A stretch of 41,519 nt of DNA from positions 1 through 41,519 of the forward strand of contig JAIRNA010000013.1 in assembly GCA_031258305.1 (NCBI GenBank). Direction: 5' to 3'. Position 1 is the stretch's first letter. Each line of letters opens with the position of its first letter. The translations under genes and the position numbers were made by a program. Positions 25,185-32,369 of the stretch are shown piece by piece. This stretch comes from Treponema sp. (GTDB lineage Bacteria > Spirochaetota > Spirochaetia > Treponematales > Breznakiellaceae). The notes under the pieces are model-generated. The model saw nothing but the letters and a program-made list of their open reading frames with translations. It did no database searches and had not been told where the DNA came from.

Positions 25185-26195
25185 ATGATGATGAAGAAAC
25201 TTATAGTGTTTCAGATGATTCTTGTATGTTCTATCATATTGATGGCATGTAGCGGGAAGACTGATAGTAGCGCCGGTACCAGCCTCGACGCGGATGGTAC
25301 CGCGGTAACAAAGAGCGATTTAACCTTCATTGTTGTGCCAAAAGGGGTTCATCCATGGTTTGACGAGGTGAATAAAGGCGCACAAGAAGAAGCTCGGATT
25401 TTAAGTAAAGAGTTAGGCAGAAAGGTAACTGTTGATTTCCGTGCGCCTAATACACCGGATGTTGCCGAACAGAATACTATTCTTGCCCAAGCTGCGGCGA
25501 CCAGGCCGACAGGTATAGCCTTTGATCCGGATGATTGGGCGGCGAATAAGGCGGTTGTTGACGAAATCCGCGCTCAGGGTATTCCTGTAATGATATTCGA
25601 CGCATCCGCACCGGAAGGATCTGGACTCACTTCGGTAGGTAATAACTTTACGGAACAGGCAGCTATGGCATCGGATTATCTCGCCAACCTCCTCGGAGGG
25701 CAGGGCAAGGTAGCGATAATGCGAGGAGTTCCCACAGCATCAAACCATGAAGAACGTTTTGCCGCCCATCAAGCAACGCTTGCTAAATATCCCGGCATTA
25801 GCGTTGTTGCCATCGGCATTTCCAATGATAATATTCAGGAAGCCCAATCTCAGGCATCAGCTATCATAGTGCAGAATCCAGACCTTGATGGTTTTGTCTG
25901 TTGCGACGCGGCGGCACCTATTGGCATCGGTAACGCAATAAAAGAAGCGGGCAAAGTGGGACAAATCAAGCTGGTCGGACTTGAAAACCAAATAGAAATG
26001 CTTACCCTCATCAAGGACGGTGTGATGCAGGCATCCTCTTGTACGGTTCCCCGGGTTCAGGGGTCTATGACTGTACTGATGCTTTGGCAGGCATTCCTTG
26101 GCGTGAAAATTCCCGCTGTTGTTGATACGGGTATTGACTTCGTTACCCCCGAAAATGTAGATGAATGGATTAGTATTGTCCAGGGTTCAAATTAA
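25185..26195 (+). CDS. Sugar-binding lipoprotein of a ribose-type ABC transporter
   Basis: A product of 336 residues. The N terminus MMMKKLIVFQMILVCSIILM leads to an LMAC lipobox, so the mature protein is lipid-anchored at Cys22. The remainder is a type-1 periplasmic binding fold (RbsB/Peripla_BP_4 group): VPKGVHPWFDEVNKGAQEEA, then NTILAQAAATRPTGIAFDP, VMIFDASAPEGSGLTSVGNN and a late DTGIDFVTPENVDEW. Such proteins capture monosaccharides and deliver them to the permease. First gene of a five-gene operon with its own promoter and a strong ribosome-binding site; the ATPase gene follows after 33 bases. The exact sugar cannot be read from the sequence; downstream isomerases point to a ketose or hexulose. 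Confidence 0.9.
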   Translation: MMMKKLIVFQMILVCSIILMACSGKTDSSAGTSLDADGTAVTKSDLTFIVVPKGVHPWFDEVNKGAQEEARILSKELGRKVTVDFRAPNTPDVAEQNTILAQAAATRPTGIAFDPDDWAANKAVVDEIRAQGIPVMIFDASAPEGSGLTSVGNNFTEQAAMASDYLANLLGGQGKVAIMRGVPTASNHEERFAAHQATLAKYPGISVVAIGISNDNIQEAQSQASAIIVQNPDLDGFVCCDAAAPIGIGNAIKEAGKVGQIKLVGLENQIEMLTLIKDGVMQASSCTVPRVQGSMTVLMLWQAFLGVKIPAVVDTGIDFVTPENVDEWISIVQGSN

Positions 26196-26228
26196 ATTAT
26201 AAGAACCTCTCAAACGGAGAGTTATATT

Positions 26229-27734
26229 ATGTCCATTGTTGAAGCGCGTAATGTTATCAAAGAATTCTTTGGTGTTAAGGCGCTTGATTCGGTGAGTCTC
26301 GTCATTGAACAAGGAAAGGTACACTGCATCATAGGCGAGAATGGCGCTGGGAAAAGTACTTTGATAAAAATTCTGACAGGAATTTATCGTCTTGATGATG
26401 GACAAATTTTTATCAAAGGCATTGATGTTTCCGTAGCTGAAGATAAAAAGCTCTTTGATACAATAGCCTATGTTCCTCAGGAAATGAATCTTTTTGGGGA
26501 AATGAGCGTCGCCGAAAATTTATTTCTTCCATTTAAAAAATCTTTTGTTGGTAAATGTATAATCAACAAATTTCAGTTAGAAAAGCAATCTCTTCCGTGG
26601 CTTGAACGCTTTCAGATAAGCGCAAAACCAGACGAGCTGGTAAAAAACATCTCGGTTTCCGATAAACAACTTCTCCAAATAGCCCGTGCAATGGTCGATG
26701 AAAAAGCGGAAGTTCTGTTGCTGGACGAGCCGACAACAAGTCTTGCAACAAAAGAGATAAAGCGGCTTTTTTCAGTAATCAATCAATTAAAAGAAAGAAA
26801 CAAGGCCATTGTCTTTATTTCTCATAAGCTCGATGAAATATTCACGATAGGCGATGAAATAACCATTCTCCGTAACGGTACGAAAGTCGCCGCGTCTCCA
26901 GTCGGCGATGTTGATATACCTTGGGTAATTGCACAGATGGCAGGGCGAAAAATCAATGAAGTCGAAAACTACCGTTCCGAAAAAGTGAGCGCCGATATTT
27001 TGATGCAAGCCAAGAAACTGACAGGGGCGCGCTTTAATGATGTCAGTTTTACGCTTCGTAAAGGAGAAATCCTTGGTTTTTCAGGACTCGTAGGAAGCGG
27101 ACGTACAGAAATCATGCAGGCGATATTCGGTCATCTTCCTGTGTGGAGTGGTTCGGTCATTGTTGATGGAAAATTATGGAAGCTCGGTAGCACGGTTTAT
27201 TCCACGAAAAACGGCTTTATCTATCTGCCGGAGGAGCGTAAACAGCAAAGCATACTCCCAGAAATGGAAGTGATGCATAACATTTCAATCCCGCTTCTCC
27301 GCCGTATCTCCAAAGGTATCGCTGTTCCCGCAAAAAGAGAAAAAGAAACGGCTGAAGAAGTGATAAAAACTTACAATATAAAGATTTCATCATTGCATCA
27401 ATTTATACAATATCTGAGTGGAGGCAATCAGCAGAAGGTAATCATAGGACGGTCGATGTTTGCCCATCCAAAAGTACTTGTCTTTGACGAGCCTACGAAA
27501 GGTATTGATGTCGGTTCTAAAATCGAAATATATAGATTAATGAAGAGATTCGCTGAGGAAAATCAGATGGGCATTATTCTTGTCTCTTCCGAGATGGAGG
27601 AAGTGTTGAAGTGTGCAAACAGAGTCATTGCAATGTATTCCGGCGAGAAAGCCGGTGAGTTTGATGCTCCTGTAGACAAAACTTCGTTACTTAACGCCAT
27701 AATGGGCATAGGTATAAAAAAAGAGGTCGCATAA
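26229..27734 (+). CDS. Sugar ABC transporter double ATPase (RbsA/MglA type)
   Basis: A product of 501 residues, the normal length for the fused double-nucleotide-binding subunit of ribose/galactose importers. Domain 1: Walker A GENGAGKST (residues 36-44), a weak signature ISVSDKQLLQIARA, Walker B LLLDEPTT (163-170). Domain 2: an altered Walker A GLVGSGRTE (286-294) lacking the lysine, a canonical signature LSGGNQQK (396-403) and Walker B LVFDEPTKG (417-425). The asymmetry, with one degenerate site in each half, is standard for this subfamily. It energises uptake with the binding lipoprotein upstream and the permease, whose ATG directly follows this stop codon. ATG 26229 is preceded by a purine-rich GGAGAG site (26216). 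Confidence 0.93.
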   Translation: MSIVEARNVIKEFFGVKALDSVSLVIEQGKVHCIIGENGAGKSTLIKILTGIYRLDDGQIFIKGIDVSVAEDKKLFDTIAYVPQEMNLFGEMSVAENLFLPFKKSFVGKCIINKFQLEKQSLPWLERFQISAKPDELVKNISVSDKQLLQIARAMVDEKAEVLLLDEPTTSLATKEIKRLFSVINQLKERNKAIVFISHKLDEIFTIGDEITILRNGTKVAASPVGDVDIPWVIAQMAGRKINEVENYRSEKVSADILMQAKKLTGARFNDVSFTLRKGEILGFSGLVGSGRTEIMQAIFGHLPVWSGSVIVDGKLWKLGSTVYSTKNGFIYLPEERKQQSILPEMEVMHNISIPLLRRISKGIAVPAKREKETAEEVIKTYNIKISSLHQFIQYLSGGNQQKVIIGRSMFAHPKVLVFDEPTKGIDVGSKIEIYRLMKRFAEENQMGIILVSSEMEEVLKCANRVIAMYSGEKAGEFDAPVDKTSLLNAIMGIGIKKEVA

Positions 27735-28772
27735 ATGGGTATAAATACTATCTATCAAAACGCCATTATCAACAATATTGCTCATAATATAAGAAAGAGC
27801 AAGCTTCTCAATATAGCGATTGTCTTTTTGTCGATGGTTATTATTGCAATTCTTACCTCAAAGAATTTCCTAACGAGATTTAATATACAATCAGTTGTCC
27901 GTGATCTCGCCTTTGTTTCGATAATTGCGATAGGTCAAAGTTGTCTCTTGCTTCTGGGTGAACTCGACCTTTCTGTCGGTAAAATGGCGTCTTTAAGCGG
28001 CGTCCTCTCCGGTCTTATGATGGTTAATCTCGGTGTCCCTCCTGCCCTTACTTTTGTTTGTTGTCTTCTTTTCGGTGTATGTTTCGGCATTATCAACGGA
28101 ACTATCATCACGAGACTCCGTCTGAATGCGATGGTTGTGACTATTGGTATGCAAGGTGTCTACGGCGGTATCAACCTGGTAATCACTAAAGGAAAAGCGA
28201 TTGTCAATATCCCGCAAAGTATTCAATTCTTGGGAAAAGGAAATCTTTTGGAAATTCCAGTGCCTTTTGTGATAACAATAATTATCCTGCTTATAGTTCT
28301 TTTCCTGACCCAGCGGACGACTTTTGGACGTTATATTTACGCGATAGGTAACAACCGTGAAGCCGTGGAAATACTCGGTATTGATGTTGATATAGTGCGA
28401 ACTCTTGTCTACGGTATTGTTGGGATGTTATCTGCACTGACCGGTATTTTGATGGTCGCCCGTCTCGGTGCATCTCAGCCCAGTATTGGTGATTCATGGG
28501 TGATGAATTCGATAGCCGCGTCTGTCATAGGCGGCGTCGCTCTTACAGGAGGAATAGGCAGTCCTGCTGGTGCAGTTTTAGGCGCGGCCATAATTAGTAT
28601 CATTCAAAATTTAATCGTCCTTTATGGAGTGAATGTGTATTGGCAGACGGCTGTGAGTGGTGTTGTTGTAGTACTAGCAATTTCCTTTGACTCTATAGGT
28701 ACAATCATTGGAGAAGCGAAAAAACGTCATAAAGCACTGGCAAAACGTAAAACGTCTTATAGACATCTCTAG
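27735..28772 (+). CDS. Sugar ABC transporter permease (RbsC type)
   Basis: A product of 345 residues with about nine or ten hydrophobic segments, starting LLNIAIVFLSMVIIAILTS. The cytoplasmic loop motif typical of BPD_transp_2 permeases is clear (TTFGRYIYAIGNNREAVEIL, then GIDVDIVR), as is the Gly/Ala-rich SIAASVIGGVALTGGIGSPA stretch. It is the only permease in the operon, so it should act as a homodimer with the double ATPase. Its ATG abuts the TAA of the ATPase gene with no spacer, and an AGAGGT site lies inside the end of that gene, so translation is likely coupled. The next gene follows after 18 bases. Confidence 0.92.
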   Translation: MGINTIYQNAIINNIAHNIRKSKLLNIAIVFLSMVIIAILTSKNFLTRFNIQSVVRDLAFVSIIAIGQSCLLLLGELDLSVGKMASLSGVLSGLMMVNLGVPPALTFVCCLLFGVCFGIINGTIITRLRLNAMVVTIGMQGVYGGINLVITKGKAIVNIPQSIQFLGKGNLLEIPVPFVITIIILLIVLFLTQRTTFGRYIYAIGNNREAVEILGIDVDIVRTLVYGIVGMLSALTGILMVARLGASQPSIGDSWVMNSIAASVIGGVALTGGIGSPAGAVLGAAIISIIQNLIVLYGVNVYWQTAVSGVVVVLAISFDSIGTIIGEAKKRHKALAKRKTSYRHL

Positions 28773-28790
28773 ATTTTTTAGGAGAATAGT

Positions 28791-29678
28791 ATGATTTTAG
28801 GATTGAATCTTTCTTTTGCAGTAAAACGCTGGATGAAGCCAGAAGTTTTGGCTAAAATGTGCGCTGAAGATTTCGGCGTGGAGCATATCCAGTTCACGTG
28901 GGACTTGGTAGATCCCTGGTGGCCTGAAGATACACGCGACTTACTTGCCAAGTCTTTTGTATTGGCTTTTGAAAAAGAAGGGCTTTCGATAGATGCGACC
29001 TTCGCCGGACTTGCAGCCTATTCCTATCCTCAACTGCTTGCCCCATCCCAAGAAATGCGGGATATTTCCGAAATTTTTTTGATGCGAGCTGTTGACATGA
29101 CAGTGGCGATGGGTGTAAAAGTGATGGGTACCCCCTTGGGTGGTATGGATTATACAGATGCGCGTGATAAGACTGTACGGGAAGAACGCTATCAAACTAT
29201 GATTCAATCAATGAAGAAACTTGCTACTTACGGCAAAAAAAAAGGACTAGACCATATCGAAATTGAGGCTACACCTCTCATTACAGAATTCCCACACAGC
29301 CCCGATGTCTCTCTTAAATTGATGCATGACCTTGAAGGTACGGACATCCCGGTAATGCTCTTGATTGACTGGGGACATGCCCTTTTCAAGCCCCTCTTGA
29401 AAGAAGAAGCAGATATTTCGCTCTGGTTTGAGAAGTGTAAGAACTATATCACCGCTATACATCTCCAGCAGACAGACGGACTCTGGGATAGACATTGGGA
29501 TTTTACCAACCACAATGGACTTCTTACACCGAAAGCCATTGTGGAAAAAACAAAAGAAGCAGGACTCGAAAATATCATTCAATATCTTGAGGTTGTTACA
29601 ATATTCGAAGATACCGATGAACATGTTTATGAAGGTATGAAAAAAAGTATAGCTCTTTTAAACCGAGCTTTCAAATAA
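28791..29678 (+). CDS. TIM-barrel sugar (phosphate) isomerase/epimerase
   Basis: A product of 295 residues of the xylose-isomerase-like/AP-endonuclease-2 family, which interconverts ketoses, or ketose and aldose, with a divalent metal. The four expected metal ligands can be placed: Glu159 (HIEIEATP), Asp193 (LLIDWGHA), His224 (AIHLQQTDG) and Glu267 (YLEVV). ATG 28791 is preceded by AGGAG. It lies in the transporter operon, 18 bases after the permease and 16 before the SIS protein, so its substrate is presumably the imported sugar or its phosphate. Related enzymes act on tagatose/psicose, erythrulose phosphates or inosose; sequence alone does not choose among them. No sugar kinase is encoded in the operon. 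Confidence 0.85.
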   Translation: MILGLNLSFAVKRWMKPEVLAKMCAEDFGVEHIQFTWDLVDPWWPEDTRDLLAKSFVLAFEKEGLSIDATFAGLAAYSYPQLLAPSQEMRDISEIFLMRAVDMTVAMGVKVMGTPLGGMDYTDARDKTVREERYQTMIQSMKKLATYGKKKGLDHIEIEATPLITEFPHSPDVSLKLMHDLEGTDIPVMLLIDWGHALFKPLLKEEADISLWFEKCKNYITAIHLQQTDGLWDRHWDFTNHNGLLTPKAIVEKTKEAGLENIIQYLEVVTIFEDTDEHVYEGMKKSIALLNRAFK

Positions 29679-29694
29679 TGTGTAGGAGGATGTT

Positions 29695-30252
29695 ATGGAT
29701 TATTCAGCTTTGTCAAAAAAAATTGTAGGCGAGCTTGAAGAAGTTTTTGAAAAGCTCAACAAAAAAAGCATTGAATCTTTTGTAGATGAAATTCTGAACG
29801 CGAAACGTATCATCACAATAGGCGTGGGGCGTGAAGGGCTTTCGACCAGAGCTTTCACAATGCGGCTTATGCACCTTGGTTTCGATGTGCATTGGATTTG
29901 GGACGATACAACGCCATCCCTGGGTAAAGGAGACCTGTTGGTTGCTACATCGGGCTGTGGCGAGATAGGGCATATACACTACGTCGTAGAAAGAGCTAAA
30001 AGTCAGGGTGCCCATGTTACGCTGGTGACCGGTGATCCTTACAAAAAGACCGCGCTTTTAGCCGACTGTATCCTCTTTGTACCGGCCTCTGTCTACCTCG
30101 GTACCGCTGATGTTATTCCTTCCTGTCAGCCCATGGGTAACCTCTTTGAACAGAGTCTCCTCATTACTTTTGATATGATTATTATGGATGTGACTGAAAG
30201 AATAAAGATGACTAAGGAAAAAATGGAAGGTAACCACCGGAATCTGGAGTAA
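29695..30252 (+). CDS. SIS-domain isomerase, 6-phospho-3-hexuloisomerase-like
   Basis: A product of 185 residues, the size and layout of HxlB-type 6-phospho-3-hexuloisomerases, which interconvert hexulose 6-phosphate and fructose 6-phosphate. Recognisable stretches are GVGREGLSTRAFTMRLMHLG, TTPSLGKGDLLVATSG and the late QPMGNLFEQSLLITFD. The phosphosugar loop usually reads SGSGET; here it is SGCGEI, a change at two normally polar positions that may alter specificity. The partner HxlA synthase is absent nearby, so a role in formaldehyde fixation is unlikely; feeding an imported ketose into fructose 6-phosphate is more plausible. Strong AGGAGG ribosome-binding site; last gene of the operon. Confidence 0.85.
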   Translation: MDYSALSKKIVGELEEVFEKLNKKSIESFVDEILNAKRIITIGVGREGLSTRAFTMRLMHLGFDVHWIWDDTTPSLGKGDLLVATSGCGEIGHIHYVVERAKSQGAHVTLVTGDPYKKTALLADCILFVPASVYLGTADVIPSCQPMGNLFEQSLLITFDMIIMDVTERIKMTKEKMEGNHRNLE

Positions 30253-30285
30253 ATGACTGGATGGCGATTCGAATTTTTCTTATTA

Positions 30286-30370
30286 AAAATCCCTGCCGTT
30301 CACGGCGGGGTATTGAAGATTTCTCCTTGAAATCTTTGCGTATGTGGGGGAATTAACCCTATAGGGATTA
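30286..30370. repeat. Cluster of three palindromes after the sugar operon
   Basis: Stem 1: CCCTGCCG (30291-30298) with CGGCGGGG (30303-30310), TTCA loop, one G-T pair. Stem 2: AAGATTTC (30316-30323) with GAAATCTT (30329-30336), five-base loop, perfect. Stem 3: the 10-base palindrome CCCTATAGGG (30357-30366), flanked by TTAA on each side. Stem 1 may end the operon transcript, though no T run follows. Its sequence also resembles the subterminal hairpins of IS200/IS605-family ends, so this could be a relic; no transposase remains. Confidence 0.55.
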
Positions 30371-30461
30371 AATAAGGTATAAAGGATTTAGGCATAAATC
30401 ATTTCTTTATTTTTCCTTAATATCCATATCTTCTCCGACCCTATTCACAAATCTGTTTCCA

Positions 30462-30470
30462 TGCTAAAAT
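30462..30470 (+). promoter_or_regulatory. Possible extended -10 of the fusion-protein gene
   Basis: TGCTAAAAT has the TG extension and a near-consensus -10 (TAAAAT, 30465-30470). TTCACA at 30444 is a poor -35 at 15 bases. Only six bases separate the -10 from ATG 30477, which lacks a good ribosome-binding site, so a leaderless start is possible. Confidence 0.35.
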
Positions 30471-30476
30471 GACGGT

Positions 30477-32369
30477 ATGTCAAGGCTTAAAATTCTCATC
30501 GTTCCATGTGTTGAAAAAAGAAAAGGAGGCGGACATATCGCCCGTTCTCTCCGCCTAGCTCAAGAACTCCGCGCATTGGGGAGAGAAGCCTGGGTTTATG
30601 TAGGAGTTAAAGGTCGAGACTTGGGGATAGGGGAAGAATTTATCGTTACGGACAGGGAAAATGATAAATGGGACGTGGTGATTCTTGACCGATTTCGGAC
30701 GCCGTGCGTGGAATTTGCTCGGTGGCGGAATATTGCGCCAATTATCGGTATCGACGAGGGCGGCACATGCCGAAAAAGATTTGACTTTTTGCTGGATATG
30801 CTACCCAACTTAGAAAGACATAAACCGAATATCGCCAATCCGGGTTTCCTTTTCCCAAATAGCGCTTGGCAATATTCAGGAGACAGTCGTTCTTCGGGAG
30901 AGCTTTCAGAAAAACCATCCGTTATCGTTACTTTCGGCGCCGAAGACGCGGCGGGCTTAACCGCGCCTATCTCTACGGAGCTTTTACAGCGGGGTTTTGC
31001 CGTAACCGCGGTTTTCGGCGCCCTGAATCAAGCCAGCGTGGTGGAACGAGAGAAACTTAGGGAAATAGGCGTGGTAATCTGGGAAAACGTGGAGAATTTG
31101 GGAGCGCGGCTCAGTGAATTCGCTCTTGTTGTTACCCACTACGGGCTAACCGCCTTCGAGAGCCTGTATACACGGACACCGGTTCTCCTCGTTTCACCCA
31201 CTCACTACCACGAAAGACTGGCGCGGAAAGCAGGCTTTTTGACAGCGCGGGGAGCTGGTTCATTATTAGGAAATCTATCAATGAATTTTCAAGCAAAAAC
31301 CCAGCTTCCCTTTCCCCATTCCCTACTTCCTCTCATTGAAAACTGCCGCCTTCTCGCCTCGAAATACCGTGTTGACAAGGCGGAAGCCCTTGCCTCATTT
31401 TTGGCGCATATTGAAATACATGGCGCGGACTGTCCGATATGCGGTGCGGGTTGCGGCGGCAAATCCACGTCAATCGCCTATGTACTTGCGCGTTTCCCAA
31501 ACCGCACCTACCGACAATGCCCCATATGCCGAACCGTATTTATGAGTAGGCTTACCGCGCCGCCTGTTGAATACAATCGGACTTACTTTTTCGACGCCTA
31601 TAAAAAGCAATATGGAAAAACATATCTGGATGATTTTTCTCATTTGGCTGACATAGGGAGGAAACGACTCGTTCATATCAAGAAGCTACATGGCGCTGGG
31701 CGTTCTTTAGTAACAATAACCCAACTCCCGACTCTCCTTGACATCGGTTGTGCCTACGGACCCTTTCTTGTTGCGGCGGCAGAGGCGGGTTTTGCACCTG
31801 TCGGCTTGGAAACGGCCCAAGACGCGGCATCCTATGTGAAAAATACGCTTCGTATTCCTTGTTATAATACCACCTTTCCGACATCCTTGACGGAATGTTT
31901 CGATGTGGTTACGCTTTGGTTTGTGATAGAACATTTCGAGGAAACGGGAAAGATTCTTGCTGAAATCAACAGACTGCTCAAGCCCAAAGGGGTTTTGGCG
32001 TTCTCAACCCCGTCTTTGGCCGGAATTTCGGCGCGAAAGTCCCAAAAGAAATTCCTCGAAAATAGTCCGTTAGACCATTACACCGTGTTTGACCCGCGGA
32101 CCATTCGCCCTTTGCTCAAAAAATTCGGTTTTTTGGTAAAGAAAACCATGACCACAGGCATTCATCCAGAGCGTTTTCCTTTCTTCGGTAAATTCGTTCT
32201 AAAATGCCCGCCCTTGCGCGCTTTTCTGTTCCTATCAAGCCGTTTGTTCCGCATGGGCGACACGTTTGAAGTTTATGCTATAAAGGAGGATGGAGGAAAT
32301 AAGGGTGTTGTTAGAAAATTTATTCGGGAAACTTTTATACCACACTCCAACTCCCTACCCTTACCCTAA
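30477..32369 (+). CDS. Glycosyltransferase-like / zinc / SAM-methyltransferase fusion protein
   Basis: A product of 630 residues with three parts. Residues 1-290 resemble the GT-B fold of MurG and PseG-type enzymes: a glycine-rich N-terminal loop (KRKGGGHIARSLRLAQEL) and a C-terminal acceptor region (VVTHYGLTAFESLYTRTPVL). Residues ~317-357 hold paired cysteine motifs CPICGAGC and CPICRTVF, probably binding zinc. Residues ~415-600 are a class I SAM-dependent methyltransferase with motif I LLDIGCAYGPFLVAA and the later DVVTLWFVIEHFEETGKIL. The set suggests sugar-nucleotide or glycan modification, perhaps of flagellin or surface polysaccharide; the substrate is unknown. No membrane segment. The TAA stop directly abuts the ATG of priA. 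The C-terminal stretch and residues ~275-290 are encoded by pyrimidine-rich DNA like the repeats at nearby gene junctions. Confidence 0.75.
   Translation: MSRLKILIVPCVEKRKGGGHIARSLRLAQELRALGREAWVYVGVKGRDLGIGEEFIVTDRENDKWDVVILDRFRTPCVEFARWRNIAPIIGIDEGGTCRKRFDFLLDMLPNLERHKPNIANPGFLFPNSAWQYSGDSRSSGELSEKPSVIVTFGAEDAAGLTAPISTELLQRGFAVTAVFGALNQASVVEREKLREIGVVIWENVENLGARLSEFALVVTHYGLTAFESLYTRTPVLLVSPTHYHERLARKAGFLTARGAGSLLGNLSMNFQAKTQLPFPHSLLPLIENCRLLASKYRVDKAEALASFLAHIEIHGADCPICGAGCGGKSTSIAYVLARFPNRTYRQCPICRTVFMSRLTAPPVEYNRTYFFDAYKKQYGKTYLDDFSHLADIGRKRLVHIKKLHGAGRSLVTITQLPTLLDIGCAYGPFLVAAAEAGFAPVGLETAQDAASYVKNTLRIPCYNTTFPTSLTECFDVVTLWFVIEHFEETGKILAEINRLLKPKGVLAFSTPSLAGISARKSQKKFLENSPLDHYTVFDPRTIRPLLKKFGFLVKKTMTTGIHPERFPFFGKFVLKCPPLRAFLFLSSRLFRMGDTFEVYAIKEDGGNKGVVRKFIRETFIPHSNSLPLP

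Noticed and set aside
29695-30252. Ribulose-monophosphate formaldehyde fixation
   Set aside because: The SIS protein resembles HxlB but the HxlA synthase is absent, and the gene lies in a sugar import operon.
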